Made by a program: the position numbers and the translations under genes. Of a stretch of DNA of 64,000 nt, positions 1 to 11,889 are shown piece by piece. The number at the start of each line of letters is the position of its first letter. The stretch's first letter is position 1. Under the pieces are notes generated by a model that was not told the DNA's origin, searched no databases, and worked only from the letters and a program-made list of their open reading frames with translations. The DNA is from Impatiens glandulifera (taxonomy: Eukaryota; Streptophyta; Magnoliopsida; Ericales; Balsaminaceae): positions 10,341,721 through 10,405,720 of the forward strand of contig NC_061869.1 of the NCBI RefSeq assembly GCF_907164915.1. Reading direction: 5' to 3'.

Positions 1-1021
<1,021 letters not shown>

Positions 1022-1369
1022 ATGAGTTACATTTGATATAATTTTTTCTAATATATTTATAAATTTTCAAGTAAAGACACATTTTACTTAGAATTTTGAA
1101 TATAATTTTTTTTTTTATAGTTTGAATGATTTATGTACTCACCTCTTCTTCGTTACTCATTAATATAGAACCCAATTGAGTTAATTTAAAAATAAATATA
1201 TTTCTCAAAGTTATAATTATTTTTAAAATATTCTATGAAATATTAAAAAATAAAAATCGTTTAAACACAACGAAATAAACATGTAATCAGAAAAAATAAA
1301 AGTATGAAGATAAGAGAGAAAAATAAAGATAATAAGCCAAAGACAAAAAATAATTAACGTATTCTTCAA

Positions 1370-1735
1370 AAAGGATGACGAACTCTCCAACCGACTCAAC
1401 GAGTTTTCTATAACAAATCTCAAATAGTATCATGATAATGATATTATGAATAATACGCAACTATACAATCACTGAAAGTACTACAATGATTTTTTAAAGT
1501 CAATTAGTCCAACAAAAAATATTAGAGATATTAACTCAACGATTTAGACTCGTCATATATAGTACCTCGATCTAATCTTCCCAACAACTATTGAGAGATT
1601 TAGTCATTACCCAGTGAATTTTAGTCATATTTTAAAGAAGACCTCAAATATCCGTCACCCCATTACAATGCAAAGAAGATGAGATGTTGATTCAACCTCT
1701 ATAAGACATACAACAACTAATCATAACAACTTTTT
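1370..1735 (-). pseudogene. Degenerate LINE 3' remnant (zf-RVT-like)
   Basis: Read on the minus strand, the segment near 1650-1725 gives a broken Cys-Cys-x-x-Tyr, then His-Leu/Ser, then His-Cys pattern. It lines up by eye with the zinc-binding domain that follows reverse transcriptase in plant LINEs (zf-RVT, C-x2-C ... H-x4-C). In-frame stops interrupt it. The whole segment resembles 39640-40020, which lies in the same orientation and shows the motif more clearly. Called mainly on that resemblance. Confidence 0.4.
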
Positions 1736-1904
1736 TTCATACATACATACTCCGTCCATCAAAATCACACCATGAATACCAATTCACCCAAAAAAAATAT
1801 ATCTTAGAAAGAATCTTGAATTTCAACAACTTCTCCCAAAAATAATAGTTTTTTTTTAATTAAAGAGCATGACACTCATATCTATACACTCTACTTTCAT
1901 TCAA

Positions 1905-1990
1905 AATATATTTTAGATGGTATCGAGCACGTGACCTCTTGGTCTCTTAAGAGGACTCTTAACACCGGACTACCTTGATGGAATTTTCGC
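1905..1990 (-). repeat. Dispersed repeat, tRNA-like promoter box (SINE-like)
   Basis: A motif reading ATCGAGCACGTGACC, followed by TTGGTCTCTTAA, recurs as ATCGAACTCGTGACA and the same TTGGTCTCTTAA near 26325-26360. The first part resembles a degenerate Pol III B box. Two copies in the window show a dispersed repeat; calling it a SINE is inference. Confidence 0.4.
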
Positions 1991-2289
1991 AACTCTAATT
2001 GTATAGAGGCAAATTCACGTGCAAACTTTAATAATACATATATAACATCATGTAGGATCGGTTTAACCTCCTTACTCTCCATAATGTCTTAAATTTATAA
2101 TATTGTTTAACCTATAAAATTTTGTTGAGTTCTTTTAATTTTTTAATTGTTATTTAATTTTATTATTTATAAATTAATACTCTATGTTAATTTTAATTTA
2201 ATTAATCACTTCTAAAAAAACATAAAAGAAATATATACGAGAAATATATAACATCCAATTTATTTTTATGCACTTTTAGTTATAAAATT

Positions 2290-2594
2290 TTTACTATCTT
2301 ATATTACCTATTGTCCTCTTCGACCATCACACTAGAGTAATTGAACTCCTTCCCTCACACGAGTACGCTTTTATTCGACGTCTCTTAAAACAAATTGTCG
2401 GAATCCCTCTTTCCAACGTCAAGATCTATCTCGTCAATGCAAAAATCGATGAAATCGTTGCCGCCCCGATGTTCGCCGAAAAGTTCTGGTCACTTGTAAG
2501 TCGAAATTGTTTGTCGCTGCTACAAAGAATGACTCATTCTTCGTTGTGTAGTGGAGAAAGTCAGATTTATTTGGTATTTTCTAATATTTAAAAG
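2290..2594 (+). pseudogene. Orphan coding-like segment, unidentified (possible captured exon)
   Basis: One plus-strand frame stays open from about 2290 to a TAA near 2592. From about 2316 to 2500 the base composition is clearly GC-richer than the flanks and looks like coding DNA. The frame encodes a plausible mixed peptide (…SHEYAFIRRLLKQIVGIPL…, then …AAPMFAEKFWSL) and runs into GTAAGT at about 2498, a good 5' splice site. No start codon, upstream exon or downstream exon is visible. I do not recognise the family. It could be a gene fragment picked up by a transposon, or the relic of a dead gene. Confidence 0.35.
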
Positions 2595-2935
2595 TTCTCT
2601 ACTCACACACATTTGACGGATCTATGTTACGGGTGTAGTGAGCTCAAGCCGGTCAAATTAACTATTCTCTAATTTTTCAATTCTATTTCACTATTTTATG
2701 AAATATTTACTTAGGTTTTCCCTTTCATTTTCTAAGTCCACAATAATTTGTTTTTAAGTAGCTAACCTTTATATTTTTTATCCATCCCTGCTCACACAAT
2801 GTTTTACATGTTTTGAACATTTCTGAAAATATTATGCTTGTTGTCTTTTTTTTAATTTTACTTAAATATTTATCTTATTAAAATCAGAATACGGAGATGG
2901 TGCTCTTTTTTATAACACTGTTTTCGATTCTCTTT

Positions 2936-3050
2936 TAGAGTGAGACCCCGCAAACACACTTTACCATTTAACCATGCGTAAAATCTTATCACCTAACGAG
3001 CTCGAATCCAAGCCTCAGGGAGGCTGTGAATATCCACCTCTTGTTATTGT
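2936..3050 (-). repeat. SINE-like repeat head
   Basis: On the minus strand this segment contains GGATTCGAGCTC, resembling the Pol III B box. It shares the 12-mer AATATCCACCTC (plus strand 3029-3040) with 60213-60224, in a similar context there. It belongs to a dispersed repeat; tRNA-derived origin is inferred. Confidence 0.4.
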
Positions 3051-3855
3051 TAGGCTAAAAATGGAACACAAAGATAGTGATTTGTAAAAGACTGTTTAAG
3101 AATGTACTCGCGTTATTAAAGTATAAAGAAAGAAAAATAATTTCAAAAATTGGTTTAAATTTATCTGAGTCTCTTATTATTTTACTAATCATATTATAAA
3201 TTATCTTATAAATAAAATACAATATTGTAAGCATTTTGATTTCATTCAATAATAAAAATATGTTTTCATTTTAAAACTCAATCAAATAGGTTTTAGTCAT
3301 GTATCTATATATGTTTTATATTATCAATTCTTATACTAAACTGGGTATGAAAATATAATTGGATCGATTTGTTTTAGATTACACATTTCAGCCAAATTTC
3401 TTTTAAAAAATCTCAAAATAAAAAATCTCATTTTATTTGATAATTATAAAGTTGTGTATATACACTTGATTATGATATTCAAATTTGTGAGATAAAATTT
3501 TGTTTAATTTTTAAAAAAATATATGTGTAGAAGGATTTTAAGTTGGATCATAATCGGGATGAATCTTACACAAATCATGAAATTTTGATTTAATTTTCTG
3601 TTTGTCTACTTATTAAATTTCGTTTGATCTGAATTAGGCTTAAATTCTCCTACCAATTCTTACCCTCTCCTATGGATCTAAAATAAAAACTAATATTAAT
3701 TTTAAGAGGTTTTAAAAGTAACTATAATATATTAATAAAAAAAAGCTGTTTGTAAATTAAGGGTATGATATAAATAATTTAATGGGAGCATAATAGACTG
3801 TAACATGTTATACTATTTGATATTTTAATTTAATTACCCATATATCAATATTAGT
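3051..3855. other. AT-rich intergenic DNA upstream of the CHX gene
   Basis: No gene or recognisable repeat seen. The open frames are short and low-complexity. Confidence 0.6.
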
Positions 3856-3859
3856 GAGA

Positions 3860-3868
3860 TATATAAAA
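3860..3868 (+). promoter_or_regulatory. Candidate TATA box of the CHX gene
   Basis: TATATAAAA lies about 195 bases upstream of the CHX start codon. A start site some 30 bases downstream would leave a 5' leader of about 165 bases. The sequence is AT-rich here, so chance occurrence is likely enough to keep this tentative. Confidence 0.35.
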
Positions 3869-4063
3869 TTGTGAAGTTGGTTGGATTATCCCCCGCTTCT
3901 TCCTCTTATCCATTGTCAAAGTTTTGTTTTTTCTCAAAAGAACACATGAAATGACCTCCCTCAAACAAAAGGAACCTAAGTTTTACATATGATTGATCAA
4001 TGTTTCTTGTCTTTGTTTGTTTTCTCTTCCCATAGCTTCTAGTTTCTTGATCAATTAACAATA

Positions 4064-7000
4064 ATGGAGAAAACAGGACTTCCCCAAACAAATAGCTCTC
4101 TAATTTGCATAGTTCGCCAACCTACGGGCTCGAAAGGCATTTTTCTCGGCGAGCATCCTTTGCACTATTCCACTCCTGTCCTCATGGCTCAACTCTCCAT
4201 CTCCGCGATTCTTACCTCCACTTTTCAATATTTTCTTCTACCATTCGGCGAAACAACCTTCACTTGCCAGACCCTTGTAAGATTATTATCGGACTTTTAG
4301 TAAATTAGTATTTTGTCACGATCACAAATAAAAAAAAAATTAATTTAGAATTTTGTTTTGTCAATTTAGGTTTTTGGGATGCTAAAAAGGGTCATATTTT
4401 TATGTCATTTGTTCTTATTCTCAGACGGGTTTGATATTGGGACCGTCGGGGTTAGGAAAGATTAAAGATTTATGGTCAATGTTATTCCCTAAAGTAAGCT
4501 TCTATATTGGCGACACCATCTCTTTTTTTGGCCTTACATTCTTCCTATTCCTTGTTGGTGTCAAAATGGACATAACCATTGTGGCTAAATCCGGCAAGAA
4601 AGCCATAGCAATTGGACTTTGCAATTTCTTCGTCCCTTTAGTCTTAAACGAATGTCTAGCCCTGTTCTTAATGAATTCCTTTCCCATGGATCCAATCCTA
4701 CACGGCTCAATATCGTGGGTAGCAACATTTCAATCAATCTCATCATTCTATGTAATCAACGGTGTTCTAACCGACTTGAAACTCTTAAATTCAGAAATGG
4801 GCCGGCTAGCCACATCAGCTTCGATGATAAGCGGCCTTTGCACGTGGATATGGTGCGCGATCATTTTCACGTCACGTCAGAATTACATGTTGGGTAAACC
4901 GAACACTACTGTTGCCGTGATGATACTAGCCTTGGGGATGATTTTCTTGATATCGTATGTTCTCCGACCAATCATGCTATGGATGGCACGAAGAACGGGG
5001 GATGAGAAGGCGGTGAGCGAGAGTTACATTTCAGCGGTTCTCATCATGCTTTTATGTTGTTCTATGATGGGTGAAGCTATAGGTCAACATTTCATGTTTG
5101 GTCCGATGGTTCTAGGGTTGGCAGTGCCTGAGGGCCCGCCTTTGGGATCGGCTCTTGTGACGAAGCTCGAGGCGTTCGTATCGTTGATCTTGCTTCCATT
5201 ATTCTTTGTGGTGAATTTGGTTTCGGTGGATGTATTCAATATGGAGCCAAATCGGCTTCAAATATTATGGACTATGACTTCATTTGGATTCATTTGGAAA
5301 ATGATGGCTACCATTGTACCGTCACTTTATTGTCAAATGAAACTAAACGACGCTGTTGCTTTGGCACTTATTCTAAGTGTTCAAGGAATTACCGACATTC
5401 TCATCCTCAATTGGGCTTCACATCTTGATTTCTTGGATTCCGATACATATAATGTGATGGTCGTGAGCATTCTCATTTTCACGTCGGCTGTAACACCGAT
5501 AATCAAGATTATTTATAAGCCATACCGGAGATATGTAGCCCGTCACCGTCGGACGGTTGAGCACGCTGCTAAAAGCGTTGGGGAGCTTCGAATGTTGGCT
5601 TGTCTCTACAACCAAGACCACACTCCGTTGATTATCAATCTTCTAGAAGCTTCCGCTCCCACCAACAAGAATCCGATTTGTCTGTTTGTTGTCCATCTAA
5701 TCGAGCTCGTTGGTCGGGCAGCGCCAGTTCTAGTGTCTCATCGGAAAGGGAAATTTGTCTCGTCGTCTTCGTATTGCCCTCAAATTAGTTACTCCGAACA
5801 TATTATACGTGCTTTTCGGATCTACGAGGATAATAGTGAGCAATCTGTCGCCATCTCCCCATTCACTGCGATTTCTCCTTTTGCTACCATGCATGACGAG
5901 ATTTGTTCTCTTTCTCTTGACAAGAAGGTATGTAAAGAAATTAGATGACACTATAGAATTAAATCCAAATAAAGAAGTAGAAAGAAATTAAGGAAGCTAC
6001 ATTTTTTCAATAACTATAAAAGTCTTGGAAAACCCTAGACACTATGTGATAAAGTAAATTTTATTGAATTCTTAATTAAATAAATCTATAGTTTAACTTT
6101 ATATAATAAATAAATAATTAGGAATCTATTAGGATTTTTCGAAGTGGAAATAGTTTTGCTAAATTTGATTCTATTAAGAACATTTTGATTGATTTGATTG
6201 AAGTGAGAAATCATTATGGAATAAATTGTGTTCTTATTTCAGAAATAAATTTAATTCACATTTATTACTTCAATAAACATGCAAAGGATAACAAATCTAA
6301 TATTTATCTCTTCAATAAAAACGTTGGAAAACTCATCAAACATACAAAATATGGACAATATTATTTATCTTTACATATTTATAAATAGTAATAATTTATC
6401 GACATCTTTATCAGGTTTCAATGATCATCCTTCCTTTTCACCGGTCATGGAATCTTCAAGACACGATGGAAAACAATGAAAATTCGATCCAAGAGGTGAA
6501 CCGGCGAGTCCTCGAATTGGCACCATGCTCCGTCGCCATACTCGTGGACCGAGGAAGACTCGGAGGCGGGATCGGTTCAACGTTCAATCTCGCCATCATA
6601 TTCCTAGGCGGTAAGGACGATCGAGAAGCCCTTGCATTTGGGATTCGGATGTCAAAACACCCTAAAGTTCGTCTTTCGGTGGTGAACTTGATCGATTCAG
6701 GGAAAGATGGAAAGCGCATGTCCCCAGACTCCGACCGTGATAGCATTGTAATGGAGCGGTTTAAGGCGAATGAAAAAGATAGGTGTCGATACAAGGAGGA
6801 GTTAGTAGGGGATAGCGTTGACATTATAAGCGCAATGAGAACATTTGAGAAAGATTTTGACATGATTATGGTTGGAAGGGATCAGAACTGCGATACAAGA
6901 TTGTTGATCGGATTGGCGCAATGGAGTGAAGCACCGGAGTTGGGATACCTTGGGGATATGTTGTCGTCGGTTGACTCGAGTTGTAAGGCGTCAGTTTTGG

Positions 7001-7113
7001 TGGTGCAGCAGCAGAGTCCGGTGAAGGGGATATTGAATGAGGATATGGATAGCCCTAAGTCATGTGCTGTTGTGGATATGCCATTTGTTTGGAGTAACAT
7101 GTACAAGAGTTAG
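4064..7113 (+). CDS. CHX-family cation/H+ antiporter (CPA2), three exons, 804 aa
   Basis: Likely a membrane K+(Na+)/H+ exchanger of the plant CHX branch of CPA2, acting in endomembranes or plasma membrane. Exons read as 4064-4276, 4425-5927 and 6415-7113. All junctions are GT-AG and phase 0, giving 71+501+232 residues, the usual CHX length. The first exon holds a TM segment. Exon 2 opens with the family motif GLILGPSGLG (residues 73-82) and carries the rest of the multi-pass exchanger domain to about residue 434, including FMFGPMVLGLAVPEGPPLGS near 294-313. A basic YKPYRRY then leads into a soluble regulatory tail. The tail contains NLLEAS, HLIELVGRA and, after intron 2, IILPFHRSWN and FLGGKDDREALAFG, all typical CHX tail motifs. 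I cannot assign a numbered CHX orthologue; CHX15-like is a guess. No frameshift or stop was seen. Neighbours are unrelated. Confidence 0.93.
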
Positions 7114-8330
7114 CCCAATGCATTTCCCTCATTAGATTCTCTTTTTCTTCTTTGTATTTGTAAAGTGTAGGAATTGTTGATTATGTGTAGCATTAGAAGC
7201 CTTTATTGTTAGCAATTAGATCATTCTTTGAGTCTAAAACAAAGCACAAAATGGATGTTAATGAACAAACAAACAAGGAAGAACAAGAACAAATAATGAT
7301 AATTTGGACACCTATTAAAAAACCTTAAATTGATTAACATGTTAGGAGAATATTTTATGGCCAATAATTAATGACGCTTCAAATAGAGTCGACAAGAAGG
7401 TTTATAAGCTGGCGCATTATCACTTTTTAGAGACGCTTCCTTAGCGACGCTTCTTTAGCGACGCTTCATTAGCGACTATTTTCATTATTTGGCGACATTT
7501 AGTATATATATATTAAATTAAACAATATAAATGCTACACAAATAAATAATTTAATTTTGATAAAAATATTATAAATACATGATAAAATAAATAATTTTAA
7601 TTAAGATAAAATTTATATATTTTGATTATCGTCAATTATACTTAATCAAACTTGAAAGGAAGACATTCCCTTAGAATTGAAAGAGAAAAACATATTATTA
7701 ATCCTTAATGTTATGGGAGTCCGCATAAATAACTGATAAGACAAAACTAAAAATATCCACCCATATACTTTAAAAAAGTGTTTTTTTTGTCTTGTAAATG
7801 TTTTTTTTTTTTTTTTTTAGAGAAACTTCAAGTTCTTAAGCTGAATATATAGACTTTTCTTATCTCTAATCTTGTCCTATCCTTCCTTCTATTCCGGTTT
7901 TGTAGTTGTTGGAGAGTTTTCAAACTTTTTTTTTTTTTAATATAATGCTCTCATTTTAATAATAATTAAGGCTATGCTCAATTCCCCTTAAAAAAAAAGT
8001 CTTAATTAATTGGATGTGGATAATAATAATTTAATTAAACAAATCTAAATAGTCATAACAACATGAATACTAACTTGATAAAAAAAACATGGAAAGTGGC
8101 TGATGAACATATATAAGAAGATTTAAATTATTCAAACAAGGCCTTCAAAGTATTTTCAAATGAAAGAACATTTCATTAATCACTCGATCTAAAATAAAAA
8201 TCTCAACTTCTTGGCTAAAGAAGGTGTGGGTTACATAGAGTTATCATTGTAACATGGAAGAAAAATGAACACCTCCCCAAATGAAAATGCAAACATAAAA
8301 TCGTAACAAATTAGCAACACAAGCCTCGTT
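7114..8330. other. 3' flank of CHX and AT-rich intergenic DNA
   Basis: After the CHX stop comes AT-rich sequence with long T runs and no further gene. A small cluster of tandem 13-14 base repeats occurs at 7424-7475 and is listed separately. Confidence 0.6.
7424..7475. repeat. Short tandem repeat, TTAGCGACGCTTC type
   Basis: Three to four degenerate copies of a 14-base unit containing AGCGACGCTTC. Related words (GCGAC, CGTCGCTAA) occur near 11649 and 11668. Arrays of this kind are common near the ends of plant CACTA-type transposons, but no terminal inverted repeat is visible here. Confidence 0.5.
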
Positions 8331-8340
8331 TCTTAATAGA

Positions 8341-8660
8341 AATGGCTAGAAAATAAAGAGAATCAACAATTAGGGAGAGCTAAATTATGATGGACCATGA
8401 AAGTCATTAATGGATATGGATAGAAAACAAAGAAAATCATTTAGATGGACCATGAAAGTCATTAATGGATATGGATAGAAAACAAAGAAAATCAATAACT
8501 AGGGAACGCTCAATTATAATGACCCATGAAAGTCATTAATGGAAATGGCTAGAAAATAAAGAAAATCAACAAGGGTTCGCTCAATTATGATGAATTTATT
8601 AGCTCTCGTCCATACAAGATATGCTCTTGTTTACCATACATTATTCCTTTCTAGTCATAT
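8341..8660 (+). repeat. Tandem repeat related to the LINE-like segment at 12.06 kb
   Basis: A unit starting CCATGAAAGTCATTAATGG recurs at about 8393, 8449 and 8523, spaced about 55 and 75 bases apart, with a partial copy at 8341. The same words and the following CTCGTCCATACAAGATA appear once at 12067-12165, next to a reverse-transcriptase fragment. This is therefore probably LINE-derived sequence amplified locally. Confidence 0.6.
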
Positions 8661-8714
8661 ATATGAGAAAAAAAATTGTATTGCTATTCTCATTTTTTTT
8701 ATTTATTTTTTATT

Positions 8715-9600
8715 CACTTGTAAAAAAGGGGTAATCGCGAGCATAACCACGGATTGGTTTAAAGACCAATTGAAATTTTTACATAATAGCGATTGGTTTG
8801 TAAGCCAATCGGTATTATGTAAATAATACCGATTGGTTTAAAATCTTTAAACTAATCAGTGTAATACCATAGATAACGCCGATTAATTACAAAACCAATT
8901 GATATACCCCCTGATAAAGCCCCGCGAGAAAACTACGCCATCTTTTGGCGCGTTTAGGTAGTAGTAGTACCCAGCCCAATCGGTGAAAGGCCCCGTAATG
9001 TCGATTGGTTGGGCTACCAATCGGTGAAGCCATTAGTCATTTTACCGATTGGCGTATATACCAATCGGTATTTTCTATAAAAATGTCAAAACAACCTGTG
9101 AGCTTCCCCTAGTCCCGATTCACTCTCCCTCTCATCTCGCCGTTTCGCCCTGTCGATTGTCGCGCGCCCGTTTCTCCATTTTCCTTGTCGTTGTTCGTCT
9201 AAGTAAGATTATGATCGGTTAGAACTTCTTTGTTTAGGTATATGTTAGATTATGATCGGTTAGATCTTCTTTATTTAGGTTTAGGTTTTCAAGAATCCTT
9301 TTGTTGCCTTAGATCCGAAACTATTGCGGTCGTCGTTCCCATTCAGGTGATATTTCTACCTTTCTTGCATTTTGATTAAGCTATATGATTTGATAGATGA
9401 ATGTTGAAGAAAATGCTTCCGATTGATTAAGCTATATGTTTTGTTTTGTTGAATGTAATGAAAGATGATTTCTTAGTACTTTATTTTGGGAGGAATAGTT
9501 GTTATACACAGGTTATGAATTCTCATTCATTCAATTTTGTAGTGTAATTAACCAATATAACCTAGTTTAGTTGTTTATATTATTTTTTTGAAAACATTCC
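8715..9600 (+). mobile_element. CACTA-like transposon end with palindromic subterminal repeats
   Basis: CACTTGTAAAAAAGG at 8715 matches the CACTAGTAAAAAAATGG end at 12407 and the general En/Spm (CACTA) terminus. From 8750 to 9070 the decamer ACCGATTGGT and its complement ACCAATCGGT recur in many variants, often as facing pairs. Examples are 8788-8816, 9001-9026 and 9043-9069. Subterminal arrays of this kind bind the transposase in CACTA elements. From 9120 on the sequence is GC-richer and looks like an untranslated leader. No transposase frame is intact and the opposite end was not found. Confidence 0.55.
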
Positions 9601-9829
9601 ATGCAATATAATAAAAATGATAGTCGTATTTGAAAATGAACTAATTAGTGAAACAAACAATTTTTTTTATTCTCACCAAAAGAAAAACAAGTTAACAATT
9701 TTTTTTATTCTCACCAAAAGAAAAACAAGTTATTGCAACGGAGTTAATATTTTGGTTAAGAATTTGTTTTTAAAATTTAAATTAATAGTGAAAAAACATA
9801 AGCTCTTATTCTTAATAAATAAATAACAA

Positions 9830-9919
9830 GTCGTTGTAGTATAGTGGTAAGTATTCCCGCCTGTACCAGTATTCCCGCCTGTCACGCGGGTGACCCGGGT
9901 TTGATCCTCTGCAACGGCG
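9830..9919 (+). pseudogene. tRNA-Asp(GUC) pseudogene with 18-base insertion
   Basis: Matches the intact tRNA-Asp at 25284 except for an 18-base duplication-type insertion in the anticodon stem (GTATTCCCGCCTGT appears twice) and changes in the T arm. The insertion breaks the anticodon arm, so function is very unlikely. Confidence 0.85.
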
Positions 9920-9973
9920 TTAAGATTTTGGTTTAACATGGTAGGCCAAGATTTATGAATAACAAGTCGTTTT

Positions 9974-10213
9974 AGTATTGTGGTAAGTATTAATGCATGT
10001 CATGCAGGTGACTTGGGTTCTAACCTGCCCAAAAAACATGACATTTTTGAATAACTCAATAAGGCAAGATTGTTGAAGTAAAAAGAAACAATAAGTATTG
10101 TGGTAAGTATTAATGCATGTCATGCAGGTGACTTGGGTTCTAACCTGCCCAAAAAACATGACATTTTTGAATAACTCAATAAGGCAAGATTGTTGAAGTA
10201 AAAAGAAACAATA
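9974..10213 (+). repeat. Perfect 120-base tandem duplication
   Basis: 9974-10093 and 10094-10213 are identical over the full 120 bases as read. Each copy carries a decayed tRNA-Asp-like segment with the anticodon region CATGTCATGC. Identity suggests a recent event in otherwise eroded DNA, or an assembly artefact. Confidence 0.95.
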
Positions 10214-10443
10214 GAGGGATCCAAATCAAACCCAAATGAAAATTCCATGTACAAGGCTGGCCGGGTATTTGAAAATGAACTAATTAGTGAAACAAACAAA
10301 CTTTTTTATTCTCACCAAAAGAAAAACAAGTCGTTACAAGTTGCAACGGAGTTAATATTTTGGTTAAGAATTTGATCCGAGTTTTTAAAATTTAAAGTAA
10401 TAGTGAAAGAAACAAGCTCTTATTCTCAACAAATAAATAACAT

Positions 10444-10515
10444 GTCTTTGTAGTATAGTGATAATTATTCCCGCCTGTCACGCGCGTGATCCGAGTTTGA
10501 TCCCCAGCAACGGCG
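10444..10515 (+). pseudogene. tRNA-Asp(GUC)-like copy, 72 nt
   Basis: Full 72-base length with the GTC anticodon kept, but with changes in the acceptor stem (GTCTTTG), D arm, anticodon stem and T stem that break pairs. Probably a pseudogene. A further decayed copy follows at 10562-10625. Confidence 0.8.
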
Positions 10516-10918
10516 TTAAGATTTTGGTTAAACATGGTAAGCCAAGATTTATGAATAACAAGTCGTTGTAATATTGTGGTAAGTATCAATGCATGTCATG
10601 CGAGTGACTCGGGTTCTAACCTATCCGAAAAAATGACATTTTTTAATAACTCTATGAAGGCAATATTGTTGAAGGAAAAGGAAACAACGAAGGGATCCGA
10701 ATCAAACCCAAATGAAAATGACATGAATGGGCGGATCCATGTAGAAGGCTTCCTCGGTAGCCCAAATTATTTTGTGTGTATTTTAACAATAGCACCAGGA
10801 AAATACCGACGTTATTGATATTTTTTGGTTAAATAGCGACAGTAAACCTAATTTATTTTCTTTGTTTACTTGATATTATTATCATGCTACCCCAAATAAA
10901 TTTTTTGAAAAAATTTTA

Positions 10919-10990
10919 GCCCGGGTAAAATAGTGGTAGGTATTCCCGCCTGTCACCTGGGTGACCCAGGTTCGATCCCCAACAACGGTG
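10919..10990 (+). pseudogene. tRNA-Asp(GUC)-like copy with lost 5' acceptor strand
   Basis: The anticodon and T arms are well kept (CCTGTCACC, GGTTCGATCCCC). The first bases are replaced by GCCCGGGTAAAA, so the acceptor stem cannot form. Pseudogene. Confidence 0.8.
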
Positions 10991-11330
10991 TTAAGATTTG
11001 GCGGGTGAATCGGGTTCTAATCTGTCCGAAAAACATTATATTTTTGAATAACTCATTGAAGGCAATATTGTTGAAGGAAAAGGAAACAACGGAGGGATCC
11101 GAATCAAACCCAAATATAAATGACATGCATGGACGGATCCATGTACAAGGTTGCCCGGGTATTTGAAAATGAACTGATTAGTGAAACAAACAAACTTTTT
11201 TATTCTCACCAAAAGAAAAACAAGTCGTTGCAACAGAGTTAATATTTTGGTTAAGAATTTGATCCGAGTTTTTAAAATTTAAATTAATAGTGAAAGAAAC
11301 AAGCTCTTATTCTCAACAAATAAATAACAT

Positions 11331-11402
11331 GTCGTTGTAATATAGTGGTAAGTATTCTTGTCTGTCACGCGGGTGACCCGGGTTCGATCCTCGACAATGG
11401 CG
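11331..11402 (+). pseudogene. tRNA-Asp(GUC)-like copy, 72 nt, few changes
   Basis: This is the copy in the array closest to the intact gene at 25284, with the GTC anticodon and GGTTCGATCC box kept. Changes in the anticodon stem (TTCTTGTCTGTCAC) and acceptor/T stems (CGACAATGGCG) unpair several positions. Function is doubtful but not excluded. Confidence 0.75.
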
Positions 11403-11889
11403 TTAAGATTAATGCATGTCATGCGGGTGACTCGGGTTCTAACTTGCATGAAAAATATGACCTTTTTGAATAACTCAGTGAAGACAAGATTGTTGAAGGA
11501 AATGAAAAATTCGGAGGGATCTGAATCAAACCCAAATGAAAATGACATGCATGGGCGGATCCATGTACAAGGATTCCCGGATAGCCCAAAATATTATGTG
11601 TGTATTTTAACAATAATAACCGGAAAATAACGTCGTTATTGATAATTTTCCGTCGCTAATGGGTAATAGCGACAGTAAACCTAATTTATTTTCTTTGTTT
11701 ACTTGATATTATTATCATGATAGCCCGAATAGATTTTTTGAAAAAAGTTTCGCCCGAGTATATTGCATATCATGGCTCCGCCCTTGATGAGATGAAAAGT
11801 TTTTTTTAAAGGTAAAAGTGGGGTGAGACATGAAGATCTTCTCTCTTCTTACCTTTTGTCCTTATCATAGAGAGATTTGTTTATTGCAT

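Larger units (their letters stand above)
9628..11800 (+). repeat. Tandem repeat containing tRNA-Asp-derived modules
   Basis: Three units start with TATTTGAAAATGAACTRATT at 9628, 10263 and 11160. Each holds, in order: a tRNA-Asp reduced to its acceptor stem, a spacer of about 90-100 bases, a near-complete tRNA-Asp pseudogene, a second strongly decayed tRNA-Asp-like copy, and sequence including GGGCGGATCCATGTA and AAAATGACATG. The first half (collapsed stem plus tRNA) also occurs inverted at 25284-25510. Units differ in length because of internal duplications and losses. How the family multiplied is not shown by the sequence. Confidence 0.75.

Noticed and set aside
9830..11402. A cluster of functional tRNA-Asp genes
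   Set aside because: Every copy in the array has stem-breaking changes or an insertion; only the copy at 25284 keeps all stems and promoter boxes.
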